From NCBI RefSeq assembly GCF_001552075.1, contig NZ_BCQM01000002.1, positions 62,001-126,000 on the forward strand: a DNA stretch of 64,000 bases, given 5' to 3'. Within the stretch, counting starts at the first letter, position 1; each line of letters begins with the position of its first letter. Positions 51,355-60,193 of the stretch are shown piece after piece. The DNA comes from Arthrobacter luteolus NBRC 107841. Its GTDB lineage: Bacteria > Actinomycetota > Actinomycetes > Actinomycetales > Micrococcaceae. The notes beneath the pieces are model-generated. The model saw nothing but the letters and a program-made list of their open reading frames with translations, did not search any database and was not told the DNA's origin. The translations under genes were made by a program, and so were the position numbers.

Positions 51355-52221
51355 GTGGCTGGGTGGCGGGATGCCTTCGGGCACGCAGGCAGGCCGTACC
51401 GGCGGGCACTGGGCGCAGCGGCCGCGGCCGGGTCCGCCGCGGGGATTACCCTCCGGGTTCTTCAGCACCGCAGGATGCATCGGGCCATGCCTCCGCCTGG
51501 ACTGAGAATGCCCGGTGACGCGGTGCTTTCCGGCCGCGTGCGCCAGCACACGCGAAGCATCCTGATTTCCGCGTCCACACCGGATGTGTGGACCTTTCTG
51601 AACCTGGTGGGTCACGGCCGCGCCGGCTGGTATCTCCTGGACCGGCTCAATATTGGTGATTCCAGTTCCGGGGATTCCAGCGGGCGTGGCCCAGCTGCCC
51701 CGGACGGCCGGTTCCCGGGTTCCACTATTCCGGACGGCCGGTTCCCGGACGGCAGCTTCCCGGACCTCAACGCTCCGGACACCAGCTTCCCGGACCCCAG
51801 CGCCATCGGACGCCGCCTGCCGGGCCGGGCGGAAATGCCGCTGCCGGATGTTGACATCGGGGAAGGGATAGCAGCTGACATCGGGGACGACATTGCGGAC
51901 CTGCTGGGCTCTGGCTCTGGCCCTGGCCCTGGCACCGGCACCGGCGCCGGCCGCCGGCTGCGGATCAAGGAGGTCCAGCCCAACGAATGGATGCTGTGGG
52001 CCGACGGGAACGGGCGGTCCACCTGGCTGTGGCTGCTGCAGCCGGTCCGCGCCGGCCAGACGAGGCTCCTGGTGCGCGGCCGGTTCCGGTATGGGCTGCG
52101 CCGGGCAGGGGTGGCCGCCCTGCCGCTCGATGCGGTGGACTGGGCTACTATGCGCCGCTGCCTTCTCGGGATCAGGGACCGCGCGGTGCTGCGGTCCGCG
52201 ACCCGGCCCGATGCAGGCTGA
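51355..52221 (+). CDS. SRPBCC-like protein with a repetitive insert
   Basis: A 288-residue protein. Residues 64-100 (TRSILISASTPDVWTFLNLVGHGRAGWYLLDRLNIG) and 200-270 (RRLRIKEVQPNEWMLWADG..TWLWLLQPV..LLVRGRFRY) resemble the N- and C-terminal parts of actinobacterial polyketide-cyclase/SRPBCC proteins. Between them sits about 100 residues of Pro/Asp/Gly-rich sequence with PDGRFPGS-, PDGRFPDGSFPD- and PDTSFPDPS-like repeats and a GSGSGPGPGTGTGAG run. The insert interrupts the beta sheet where relatives have a short loop. Start is GTG 51355 without a good ribosome-binding site; an ATG at 51487 is an alternative. Confidence 0.6.
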   Translation: MAGWRDAFGHAGRPYRRALGAAAAAGSAAGITLRVLQHRRMHRAMPPPGLRMPGDAVLSGRVRQHTRSILISASTPDVWTFLNLVGHGRAGWYLLDRLNIGDSSSGDSSGRGPAAPDGRFPGSTIPDGRFPDGSFPDLNAPDTSFPDPSAIGRRLPGRAEMPLPDVDIGEGIAADIGDDIADLLGSGSGPGPGTGTGAGRRLRIKEVQPNEWMLWADGNGRSTWLWLLQPVRAGQTRLLVRGRFRYGLRRAGVAALPLDAVDWATMRRCLLGIRDRAVLRSATRPDAG

Positions 52222-52402
52222 CTGAAGGGTGAACCCCGAATGGTGAACCCTGAATGGTAAACGTCCCCCGGCCCGGTGCACACACGAGGCGGCCGGCCCG
52301 GGCGGACAGTGAGCGCTGAGGGGAATGAGGACACTGGCCGGAATTATTGGTCCGGGGTCATTATTGGCCGGGGGCCACCGGACCGGCTGGTACGTTTGAT
52401 CG

Positions 52403-53497
52403 ATGGATTTCACATCCACCACGGCCCTGCTCGCTGCTCCCCGGGGGCGGGAGCTCTGCCTTGAACTGGCACGGCTCACAGCGCCCCGGCGCCCCGGCGA
52501 GTCCTACGGGAGCGGAGTGCTGCCGGCTCCGGGCCTGTCCCGGGCCAGTGAGCAGGTGCTGCGTATCCTGGCCGGTCTCCCGGAGCGGCCTGTGTTCAGC
52601 GGCGCGGACCTGCACCGCAGCCTGGCACGGGTGGTCCGGCAGGCAAACTACTGGCAGCCCCCGGACGAAACGGCGCAGCTGCTGGCTGAGCCCGAACCCT
52701 GCCGGATGCTGCTTCCCGTGGCCGCCGCCGTCGTCCGCTCACCGGCCGCAGCCTGGTGGAGCGGGCCAGCCGCACCGGTGACCCACTGCGTTCAGTGGAT
52801 CCAGACCAGCACCATTCCCGGGACGCAGCCTCCCGCACTGCACGACGCCGGACCGGCCCTCGACCGGTGGCGGTCCAGCATCACCGCACAGGAGGCCAAC
52901 ACACCGTTCTCCGCGGGGTGGACCGCGCGCTGGTGGTCGTCTCCGTCCCTGTCCGGCCTGGTCAGCAGCACTCCTGCGGTGCCAGGCAACGGTCCGGCCG
53001 GGCTGGAGCTGGTGGAGGACGCATTGGAGTGGACCCATGCCCGGTCCTATCCGGTGCGGCCGGCTTCCGGTGCCCGTATCTGGGAGATCCATGGTCCCGC
53101 AGACTGGCAGGACCTGGCGGTGCGCTACCCGCTGGAGGTCACCCGGTCGCGGGGCAGCAGCTGGAACCTGGCAGTTCCGCAGTCCGGAGAGTGGACCTGG
53201 GTCATACCGGACTTCCGCGCCGTGGCCGGCGAGTATGACGCCGTCCACCTGACCGTCTCGGGCTATCTCAGCACCGCAGGGACAGTGCTGGCAGCCGGCG
53301 ATGCGAAAACCATGCTGGCAGGCTGGGCACCCGGCGAAACCTGGTGGCTGAACGACGTGCTGGAACCCGCCGGTGAACCGGCGCAGTGGCAGAAAGTCCC
53401 CCGGCACGGGACTGGTACCGGGGCAGGCACTGGTACCAGTGCAGGTGCCGAGGCCGGGCAGGATGGTGTGGGCTGGCAGGTGCAGGCCGGGAAATGA
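52403..53497 (+). CDS. Conserved-looking protein of unknown function
   Basis: A 364-residue soluble protein rich in Trp and Pro, starting MDFTSTTALLAAPRGRELCLELAR. Trp-containing blocks such as WTARWWSSPSL, WEIHGPADWQDLAVRYPLEVT and WNLAVPQSGEWTWVIPDF suggest a folded domain I do not recognise. The last 35 residues are Gly/Thr/Ala repeats. No signal peptide. It is the last plus-strand gene before a strong terminator. Confidence 0.65.
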   Translation: MDFTSTTALLAAPRGRELCLELARLTAPRRPGESYGSGVLPAPGLSRASEQVLRILAGLPERPVFSGADLHRSLARVVRQANYWQPPDETAQLLAEPEPCRMLLPVAAAVVRSPAAAWWSGPAAPVTHCVQWIQTSTIPGTQPPALHDAGPALDRWRSSITAQEANTPFSAGWTARWWSSPSLSGLVSSTPAVPGNGPAGLELVEDALEWTHARSYPVRPASGARIWEIHGPADWQDLAVRYPLEVTRSRGSSWNLAVPQSGEWTWVIPDFRAVAGEYDAVHLTVSGYLSTAGTVLAAGDAKTMLAGWAPGETWWLNDVLEPAGEPAQWQKVPRHGTGTGAGTGTSAGAEAGQDGVGWQVQAGK

Positions 53498-53513
53498 AAA
53501 CCGGGCAGCGAAA

Positions 53514-53555
53514 GTGAAAGGCGCTGCTTCCGAAGCCGGAAGCAGCGCCTTTCAC
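53514..53555. terminator. Strong bidirectional terminator hairpin
   Basis: A perfect 18-bp stem (GTGAAAGGCGCTGCTTCC and its complement) with a six-base GAAGCC loop lies between the convergent stops at 53497 and 53584. AAAG/CTTT near the base serves both directions. Confidence 0.9.
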
Positions 53556-53583
53556 TCATATCAGCGCGGGGTATCAGGGGAGC

Positions 53584-54231
53584 TTAGTGCCCCCGGGCGA
53601 TCCATTCGTCCAGATGCGGTGCCTCGGCGCCGATCGTCGTCGAATCCCCGTGTCCGGTGTTCACGATGGTTTCCGCAGGCAGAGGCAGCAGCCGTTCGCG
53701 GATCGACTCGATGATGGTGCCGAAGTCGCTGAAGGAGCGGCCGGTGGCACCGGGACCGCCGTTGAACAGCGTGTCGCCGCTGAACAGCACCGGAGCTTCA
53801 CCGCCGCCGTCCTCGCCCTCCAGCAGGAAGCAGACCGAGCCGGGGGAGTGGCCCGGAGTGTGCAGCGCCTGCAGCGTCTGGCCGGCGATCTCGAAGCTGT
53901 CTTCGTCCTCAATCACGTCATCCGGCGCCTCATCCGGGAACACAGCGTCCCAGAGCATCCGGTCCGCCTCGTGCAGGAGCACCGGAGCGCTGAACCGGTC
54001 CCGTGCCTCGACGACGGCACGGATGTGGTCGTCATGGCCGTGCGTGAGCAGGATGCCCATCACCTCCCGGTCACCGACGGCGGCCGCAATGGCGTCGACG
54101 TCGTGGGCCGGGTCGATGATGATCACTTCCAGGTCATCGCCGACGATCCAGACGTTGTTGTCCACGTCCCAGGTGCCGCCGTCGAGGCTGAAGGTGCCGG
54201 AGGTGACGACCTTGTCGATGCGCGCCGCCAT
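53584..54231 (-). CDS. Metallo-beta-lactamase-fold hydrolase linked to mycothiol metabolism
   Basis: A 215-residue glyoxalase-II-like hydrolase with the zinc motif THGHDDH (His64, His66, Asp68, His69), later HTPGHSPGS, SGDTLF and NTGHGDSTT. It starts at ATG 54231, overlapping the TAA of the upstream dehydrogenase by one base. In actinobacteria this pairing is conserved, and the hydrolase is thought to act on the S-formyl-mycothiol thioester or a related thioester made by the dehydrogenase; that role is inferred from context. Confidence 0.9.
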   Translation of the reverse strand: MAARIDKVVTSGTFSLDGGTWDVDNNVWIVGDDLEVIIIDPAHDVDAIAAAVGDREVMGILLTHGHDDHIRAVVEARDRFSAPVLLHEADRMLWDAVFPDEAPDDVIEDEDSFEIAGQTLQALHTPGHSPGSVCFLLEGEDGGGEAPVLFSGDTLFNGGPGATGRSFSDFGTIIESIRERLLPLPAETIVNTGHGDSTTIGAEAPHLDEWIARGH

Positions 54232-55316
54232 TAGAGCTCCACCACGGAACGCAGGACCTTGCCGTCGTGCATCTTCGTGAACGCTTCCTCAATGTCGCCG
54301 AGGCCGATCCGCTCGGAAACGAAGGCATCCAGGTCCAGCCGGCCCAGCTTGTACTGTTCCACGAGCATCGGGAAATCGCGGGAGGGCAGGCAGTCGCCAT
54401 ACCAGGAGGACTTCAGCGATCCGCCGCGGCCGAAGACATCGGCCAGCGGCAGGTCGATCTGCATGTCCGGAGTGGGCACACCCACCAGGACAACGCGGCC
54501 GGCGAGGTCGCGGGCGTAGAAGGCCTGCTTGTAGGTTTCCGGACGGCCTACGGCTTCGATAACGACGTCGGCGCCGTTGCCGCCGGTGAGCGCGCGGATG
54601 GCCTCGACCGGATCCTCCTCACGGGAGTTGATGCCGTGCGTCGCGCCCAGGGACAGTGCCAGGTCCACCTTCGCCTGATCAATGTCCACGGCGATGATGG
54701 TGGTGGCGCCCGCGAGCTTGGCCCCGGCAATGGCAGCGATGCCAACGCCGCCGCAGCCGATCACGGCTACGGATTCGCCGCGCTGGACCTCACCGGTGTT
54801 GATGGCGGCGCCAATGCCGGCCATCACGCCGCAGCCGAGCAGGCCCACAGCGGCGGGATCGACGTCGTCGTCCACCTTGGTGCACTGGCCGGCTGCCACG
54901 AGGGTCTTCTCGGCGAACGCTCCGATGCCCAGGGCGGGGGAGAGCTCCGTACCGTCTTCCAGCGTCATCTTCTGGGTGGCGTTATGGGTGTTGAAGCAGT
55001 ACTGCGGCTGGCCCTTGCGGCACGCACGGCACTCGCCGCACACAGCGCGCCAGTTCAGGATGACGCGGTCGCCGGGAGCGACTTCGGTGACGCCGGGGCC
55101 AACGGCGGAGACGACGCCGGTGGCTTCGTGTCCGAGGAGGAAGGGGTAGTCGTCGCTGATGCCGCCCTGCTTGTAATGCAGGTCAGTGTGACAGACGCCG
55201 CAGGTGAGGATGTCCACCAGGGCCTCGCCGGGACCGGGATCCGGAACGAGGATCGTCTCCAGCGTGACGGGGGCGTTCTTTTCCTTGACTACTACCGCTT
55301 GGACCTTGTGAACCAT
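54231..55316 (-). CDS. mscR: S-(hydroxymethyl)mycothiol dehydrogenase / S-nitrosomycothiol reductase
   Basis: A 361-residue class III-like zinc alcohol dehydrogenase. Catalytic zinc ligands are Cys42 (GVCHTD) and His63-Glu64 (GHE); the structural zinc cysteines are Cys93, 96, 99 and 107. The NAD motif is GCGGVG, followed by VDID. The family oxidises S-hydroxymethyl-mycothiol (formaldehyde adduct) and reduces S-nitrosomycothiol in the cytosol. It is translationally coupled to the MBL hydrolase and lies near mycoredoxin, consistent with a mycothiol-using actinobacterium. Confidence 0.95.
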   Translation of the reverse strand: MVHKVQAVVVKEKNAPVTLETILVPDPGPGEALVDILTCGVCHTDLHYKQGGISDDYPFLLGHEATGVVSAVGPGVTEVAPGDRVILNWRAVCGECRACRKGQPQYCFNTHNATQKMTLEDGTELSPALGIGAFAEKTLVAAGQCTKVDDDVDPAAVGLLGCGVMAGIGAAINTGEVQRGESVAVIGCGGVGIAAIAGAKLAGATTIIAVDIDQAKVDLALSLGATHGINSREEDPVEAIRALTGGNGADVVIEAVGRPETYKQAFYARDLAGRVVLVGVPTPDMQIDLPLADVFGRGGSLKSSWYGDCLPSRDFPMLVEQYKLGRLDLDAFVSERIGLGDIEEAFTKMHDGKVLRSVVEL

Positions 55317-55420
55317 GGGGAAGGACTGCCTCTCGGGAGATTGCTCAGGGCACCCCGCAGCAATGGGGGCATCTCCATCCTAGGGAGGCCGCTGCCGGGA
55401 GTCACTTTTAGGTCTTCTGT

Positions 55421-55448
55421 CTGCGGCCTGCGTCAGCGCAGGCCGCAG
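55421..55448 (-). terminator. Hairpin after mycoredoxin gene
   Basis: Perfect 12-bp arms CTGCGGCCTGCG (55421-55432) and CGCAGGCCGCAG (55437-55448) with a TCAG tetraloop lie 40 bases beyond the mycoredoxin stop. No T-run, but a stable stem. It separates this gene from mscR downstream. Confidence 0.65.
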
Positions 55449-55487
55449 GCAGATTACCCTGGTGCCTGCAGGCCCCGGCCGGTTCAG

Positions 55488-55760
55488 TCAGAGACCCAGA
55501 CGGGACTTAACCTCGGCTGCGGAAGGGTTCGTTGCCGAAGAGCCGTCCGGGAAGATCACGGTGGGAACGGTCTGGTTACCGCCGTTCAGGGATTCCACCA
55601 GGTCCGCGGTACCCTCAACATCCTCGATGTTGACCTCCGTGTAGCCGATGCCCTGGGAATCGAGCTGCGACTTCAGCCGCCGGCAGTAACCGCACCAGGT
55701 GGTCGAGAACATGGTGATGGTTCCGGCCTCGGGGGTGAAGGCTTCGGCGGTTGCTGGCAT
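55488..55760 (-). CDS. mrx1: Mycoredoxin (mycothiol-dependent glutaredoxin)
   Basis: A 90-residue thioredoxin-fold protein with the CGYC motif (Cys23, Cys26) in STTWCGYCRRLK and the cis-Pro loop QTVPTVIF. Mycoredoxin-1 reduces protein-mycothiol mixed disulfides through the first Cys. CGYC distinguishes it from NrdH (CVQC) elsewhere in the window. It is upstream of mscR on the same strand with a hairpin between. Confidence 0.93.
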   Translation of the reverse strand: MPATAEAFTPEAGTITMFSTTWCGYCRRLKSQLDSQGIGYTEVNIEDVEGTADLVESLNGGNQTVPTVIFPDGSSATNPSAAEVKSRLGL

Positions 55761-56034
55761 TGGGTACTCCTTGCTGGTTCGTTTGTGCGCTCATCTACTG
55801 CTGCTGCCATAGGAACACCGGGCCCGGGCTTTCCATTCCCGGAAGGTTTTATTCCAGGCAATGAAAAGCACCGGTATCGGCGGGATGGGCTTTGGTGCAG
55901 TGGGTTTGGCGCGGCGGGGACATCGCCGCGATCCCGTCCGGTAATTCACCCCGCGTTAAACCGGTGTCCCCCTGCGGGCCGTCCGGGGCTGCCAGCGTGG
56001 GCGGGGTCAGCACCCCACGGGAGGAAGACCAGAT

Positions 56035-58191
56035 ATGACTGAGCCGATGAATGAACTCCGTCCAGCCGAGGCAAGCCCGGCAGTTCAACGGAAGCGGCTG
56101 CTGCCCATGCTTGGGCATACCCGCGGAAAGCGGAGCGCGGTGACCTGCTCTCTGAAATGTGACAACGCCTGCAGCAAGGCGGTGTGCAACACCTCCTCCA
56201 ACAGCTATTTCCGGGACATTGTTTCGGCTGAACTTTCCCGGCGTTCGGCACTGGGTGCCGGTGCGGCCGGAGTCCTGGGCGCGGCGGTGCTGACGCTGGG
56301 CGGCCGGCCGCCCGCAGCGGCAGCTGATTCCGGACGCCGCGGGCCTAAGCCGGGACGGCTGGCGTTCGCCCCGATATCCCCCGTGGACGCCTCAGTTGAC
56401 CGGCTGGATGTCCCCGAAGGCTACGATTGGCAGCCCCTGCTGCGGTGGGGCGACCCGCTGTTTGCCGACTCACCGGAGTTCGACTTTTCTGCGCAGAGTG
56501 CCGCTGCCCAGGCCCGCCAATTCGGATACAACAACGACTACCTGGAGATCCTCCGCCAGCCCAACGGCAAGAAAGGGCTGCTGGTCTGCAACCACGAATA
56601 CGTCAACCCGCAGATCATGTTCCCGGAGCCGCCGGCAACGTCGGCCGAAGAAGCGCAGCGGCGCGGGATCTTCCGCAACGCCGTCGGCCTCTCCGTGGTG
56701 GAACTGGAACGCAGTTCACGCGGCACGCCCTGGTCCTCTGTCCGCGGCGCCCGGCTGAACCGGCGTATCACCCTGGACACCGTCTTTGAGCTCACCGGGC
56801 CTGCCGCCGGTTCCGAACTGCTGAAGACCGCTGCGGATCCGCAGGGCCGGTATGTGCTGGGAACGCTGGGCAACTGCGCCGGCGGGAGCACGCCCTGGGG
56901 GACGGTGCTCTCCGGCGAGGAGAACTTTAATGGCTTCTTCCGGACCGGCGGGACCAGTGCCGAGGACCGCCGCTACGGACTCGGCAGCGATCCCACGGCC
57001 ATGGGATGGGAGCAGGAAGACCCGCGGTTTGACGCCCGCTCAGCGCAGACCCGGAACGAGCCAAACCGGTTCGGCTACGTCGTCGAACTGGATCCCGAGG
57101 ACCCGGAATCGACGCCGCGCAAGCACACCAGCCTGGGCCGGTTCAAACATGAGGGCGCCAACGTCATCATTGCCCGGAACGGCAAAGCGGTGGCGTATTC
57201 CGGCGACGACGAGCGGTTCGACTACCTGTACAAGTTTGTCTCGAAGCACAAGTACCGGAAGAACGATAAGCGGCACAACATGACCCTGCTGACCGAGGGA
57301 GACCTATACGCCGCCCGCTTTACCGGTAACTCGCCGGCTGGTGAAATCGACGGCTCCGGGAGCGTTCCGGCCGACGGCGGTTTTGACGGACGAGGCACCT
57401 GGCTTCCCCTGGTGGTGCGTGGGAAGTCGGCTGTTGCCGGCATGAGTGTGGAAGAGGTGCTGGTCTATACGCGGCTCGCAGCCGACAAGGCCGGTGCCAC
57501 CAAGATGGACCGCTGCGAGGACGTGGAGCCGAGCCCATCCAGCGGACGCGTCTACGTTGCCTGCACCAACAACTCCAACCGCGGAAAAGGCAGCAGCGCG
57601 CCGGTCGATGAGGCCAACCCGCGGCGGGAAAACCGCGACGGCCACATCGTGGAAATCACGGAGGACCGCTCCGATGCCACGGCTGTGGATTTCAGCTGGA
57701 ACCTGCTGATGCTGTGCGGTGATCCCGCGCAGGGAGACGCGACCTACTTCAGCGGCTACCCGCGGGAGTTGGTGAGTCCTATTTCCTGCCCCGACAACCT
57801 CGCCTTCGACTCGGCCGGCAACCTCTGGATCTCCACAGACGGCGCGCCGTCGGGCATCGGCTACAACGACGGACTGTTCAAGGTCGCCCTGGACGGGCGG
57901 GACCGCGGCAAGGTGGAGCAGTTCCTCTCCGTTCCCCGAGACGGTGAAACGTGCGGACCGGTGATCCACGACGAGGAATCCATGGTGTTCGTCGCTGTCC
58001 AGCACCCGGGCGAGGACGGCAGCTACGGTGCGCACACCTCCTACTTTCCCGACTACGTGCCAGACGGCGGCCAGCCGGCTCCCGGCGAGGTCCGGGCGCC
58101 CCGCCCCTCCGTGGTTCAGGTATTCCGCCGGGAGACCAAGCCCGGGACCGGGAACGGCGGGACCGGGAACGGGAACTCTGGAAACTCCTGA
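56035..58191 (+). CDS. PhoX/DUF839 family secreted phosphatase-like protein
   Basis: A 718-residue beta-propeller protein of the PhoX (DUF839) family, whose characterised members are Ca/Fe-dependent alkaline phosphatases. The N-terminus contains a four-Cys cluster (CSLKCDNACSKAVC, residues 38-51) and a Tat-like SRRSALGAGAAGVLG (from about residue 68), placed unusually far in. Core motifs GYNNDYLEI, LVCNHEYVNPQ, TPWGTVLSGEENFNGFF, KHTSLGRFKHEGAN and PDNLAFDSAGNLWISTDG are intact. The C-terminus is a Gly/Asn-rich repeat (GTGNGGTGNGNSGNS). Secretion and phosphate-related control are inferred. Confidence 0.9.
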   Translation: MTEPMNELRPAEASPAVQRKRLLPMLGHTRGKRSAVTCSLKCDNACSKAVCNTSSNSYFRDIVSAELSRRSALGAGAAGVLGAAVLTLGGRPPAAAADSGRRGPKPGRLAFAPISPVDASVDRLDVPEGYDWQPLLRWGDPLFADSPEFDFSAQSAAAQARQFGYNNDYLEILRQPNGKKGLLVCNHEYVNPQIMFPEPPATSAEEAQRRGIFRNAVGLSVVELERSSRGTPWSSVRGARLNRRITLDTVFELTGPAAGSELLKTAADPQGRYVLGTLGNCAGGSTPWGTVLSGEENFNGFFRTGGTSAEDRRYGLGSDPTAMGWEQEDPRFDARSAQTRNEPNRFGYVVELDPEDPESTPRKHTSLGRFKHEGANVIIARNGKAVAYSGDDERFDYLYKFVSKHKYRKNDKRHNMTLLTEGDLYAARFTGNSPAGEIDGSGSVPADGGFDGRGTWLPLVVRGKSAVAGMSVEEVLVYTRLAADKAGATKMDRCEDVEPSPSSGRVYVACTNNSNRGKGSSAPVDEANPRRENRDGHIVEITEDRSDATAVDFSWNLLMLCGDPAQGDATYFSGYPRELVSPISCPDNLAFDSAGNLWISTDGAPSGIGYNDGLFKVALDGRDRGKVEQFLSVPRDGETCGPVIHDEESMVFVAVQHPGEDGSYGAHTSYFPDYVPDGGQPAPGEVRAPRPSVVQVFRRETKPGTGNGGTGNGNSGNS

Positions 58192-58194
58192 AAT

Positions 58195-58240
58195 CCAGGA
58201 AGCCAGGAAGCCAGGAAGCCAGGAAGCCAGGAAGCCAGGA
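58195..58240 (+). repeat. 8-bp tandem repeat after the PhoX gene
   Basis: Five perfect CCAGGAAG units plus CCAGGA, beginning four bases past the stop codon. Looser CCAGACA/CAGGACAG words continue to about 58320. No gene occupies 58192-58390. Confidence 0.9.
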
Positions 58241-58390
58241 CAGCTAAACGCTAAACACCAGGACAGTCAGACAGCCTGATAGCCAGACATCCAGCACAGC
58301 CAGACAGCAGGACAGACCGGACCCGGGGGAAGCCAGGCAGCGGCGCACCCCGGATTCCGTCCTCCCCTCCGCAGCAGGCAGACTGGGGGC

Positions 58391-59335
58391 ATGTGCGGAC
58401 GATACGTCATGGCTAAGGCCATCGGAGACCTGGTGGCGGAGGCCGAGGCCGAAGCGGATGCGAACCTGGAGCTTCGCCAGTCCTGGAACGTGGCGCCGAC
58501 ATCTGACGTTCCGGTGGTCCTGGAACGGCTGATCGGTGCCGGGCATCAGGGGAGTGCGCGGGCAGAGACTGCACCGAAGAACGGTGCAGGGCCGGTTCAG
58601 GCAGAGCAGATCCAGGCTGGGCGGATCGGGGCGGCGCAGGCTCAGGAAACGCAGGCCCTGGCCGTCCGGCAGGTCCACGTTGCCAGGTGGGGCCTGGTGC
58701 CAGGCTGGGCGAAGGACATTTCCGTGGGCGTGCGGGCGTTCAACGCGCGCAGCGAAACCCTGCTGGAAAAGCCGACCTTCCGGGACGCTGCCCTCTCACG
58801 CCGGTGCGCGGTTCCGATGGAAGGGTACTACGAGTGGAAAACCGGCCCGGGGAACAGTAAACAGCCGTATTTTGTGCATCGGCCGGACGGAAAGCTGAGC
58901 TGGTTCGCGGGACTGTACGAATGGTGGGCGGACCCTGCGGTGCCGGCATCAGACCCCGGCCGGTGGCTGCTCTCCACCACCGTCATCACCCTGGCTTCCC
59001 CCGATCCGCAGGATCCCGACCCGGTGCTGGCCAGCCTCGGCTCCCTGCATAACCGGCTTCCGCTGCCGCTGTCTCCCGCAGCGCTCGCGGCCTGGACCGC
59101 GCCGGGAACCCTCAGCAACACGGCAGCTCTGGAGTTACTGGCGCGGATCCTGGACCAGGCTTACTCCACGGCATCGAACTGGCAGATCAATGCGGCGGAC
59201 CCTGCGGTGGGCAGCGTCCGCAATGACGGTCCCTGGTTGCTTCAGTCCCCGGGGCTGGACGTCACGCCCGGCGGCACACCGGGCGGTGGGTCAGGCGGGG
59301 ACCCGGAACCTGTGCCCGGGAACGTCCTGTTCTAG
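58391..59335 (+). CDS. Second SRAP (HMCES/YedK)-family paralogue
   Basis: A 314-residue SRAP protein. Cys2, the FNARSE Asn, Glu in EGYYEWK and the His in LGSLHNRLP are all conserved, so crosslinking activity is plausible. Compared with the copy at 44230 it has a roughly 45-residue Gln/Ala-rich insert after residue 48 and a Gly/Pro-rich tail. Its catalytic His context (GSLHNR) differs from GHIHDR. No LexA box is visible upstream, so it may not be SOS-controlled. Confidence 0.9.
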   Translation: MCGRYVMAKAIGDLVAEAEAEADANLELRQSWNVAPTSDVPVVLERLIGAGHQGSARAETAPKNGAGPVQAEQIQAGRIGAAQAQETQALAVRQVHVARWGLVPGWAKDISVGVRAFNARSETLLEKPTFRDAALSRRCAVPMEGYYEWKTGPGNSKQPYFVHRPDGKLSWFAGLYEWWADPAVPASDPGRWLLSTTVITLASPDPQDPDPVLASLGSLHNRLPLPLSPAALAAWTAPGTLSNTAALELLARILDQAYSTASNWQINAADPAVGSVRNDGPWLLQSPGLDVTPGGTPGGGSGGDPEPVPGNVLF

Positions 59336-59345
59336 CTCATTACAG

Positions 59346-59435
59346 GTCCAGCCCAGTACAGATCCAGCACCGGTCCAGCTCAGTTCAGTACAGATTCGGT
59401 CCAGTTCAGTACAGGTCCAGCTCAGTTCAGTACAG
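59346..59435 (+). repeat. Degenerate 16-21-bp direct repeats
   Basis: Four copies of a unit beginning GTCCAG and ending CAGTACAG lie at 59346-59361, 59373-59393, 59399-59414 and 59415-59435. The 21-base copies contain an extra CTCAGTT/GTTCA segment. They fill the gap between the convergent SRAP and VOC genes. Confidence 0.85.
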
Positions 59436-59468
59436 GTCCAACCCGGATCAGGTACTGCCCGGTTCCGG

Positions 59469-59990
59469 TTACAGTCCGTTCGACGAGAGCCTGATCTGCG
59501 CCTCGGCGGATTCCGGGACGGTGAGCGCAGCCTCCATCCCAGTACCCTCCCCGCCCATCGGTTCCAGGACGGTGAGAGTGACCTTCCCATCCGCGCCCAC
59601 TGACAGACCGGGGTTGTGGCATACCTCCCAGCGGAAGCCATCCGGATCGGTGAAATACCCCGAATACCCTCCCCAGCTCATCTGCGTTCCGGGGGCGGCA
59701 ATGGATCCGCCCGCCGCGGCAGCTTCATGCAGGATGAGGTCGACGTCGTTCGGCGAGTCCACGTTGTGGGCCAGAGTGACAGGGGCCAGGCTGGCAGCGC
59801 CGGTGGCTCCGGACTCCGCGGCGAGATGGTCGCTGCGGAAAAATGACAGCAGCACCCCATGTCCCACCTGGAAGAACACCACTTCTCCGGCCACGTACTG
59901 CAGCGGGTCCCAACCCAGCCGGCCATAGAACGCATAGGTAACTTCGACATCACGCACACCAAGGGTGACGACGCTCAACTGGGGCAACAT
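59469..59990 (-). CDS. VOC-family (glyoxalase-like) protein
   Basis: A 173-residue vicinal-oxygen-chelate protein: MLPQLSVVTLGVRDVEVTYAFYGRLGW at the start, the GGYSGYFTDPDGFRWEVCHNP segment with a Glu metal ligand near residue 125, and a 45-residue C-terminal extension. The reaction is unknown. ATG 59990 is used because family similarity begins there; an upstream ATG at 60020 is possible. Confidence 0.85.
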   Translation of the reverse strand: MLPQLSVVTLGVRDVEVTYAFYGRLGWDPLQYVAGEVVFFQVGHGVLLSFFRSDHLAAESGATGAASLAPVTLAHNVDSPNDVDLILHEAAAAGGSIAAPGTQMSWGGYSGYFTDPDGFRWEVCHNPGLSVGADGKVTLTVLEPMGGEGTGMEAALTVPESAEAQIRLSSNGL

Positions 59991-60193
59991 GCTCCGATCC
60001 TGCCACTGAACCGCCACCATTCCCAGAACCTTCCAGGCATGGGTTTCGTGCCGCACATCCTCCCATACGCCTGGAGTGTTGACGCGAGGGGCCGGAAGAG
60101 GCTGTCATGGGAAGTCCAGCAGTGCATGTCCACCGGCGGGGAACTGGCCCGGTTGCGGGCCGCCACGCCTCTCGCCAGAATGCGACGAGACCC

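Noticed and set aside
54267-56042. 591-codon open frame on the plus strand
   Set aside because: It is antisense to mscR, mycoredoxin and the intergenic hairpin, with Gly/Asp/His-rich unstructured product.
59346-59435. CRISPR array
   Set aside because: Repeats are adjacent or separated by 0-11 bases, with no spacers of regular length and no cas genes.
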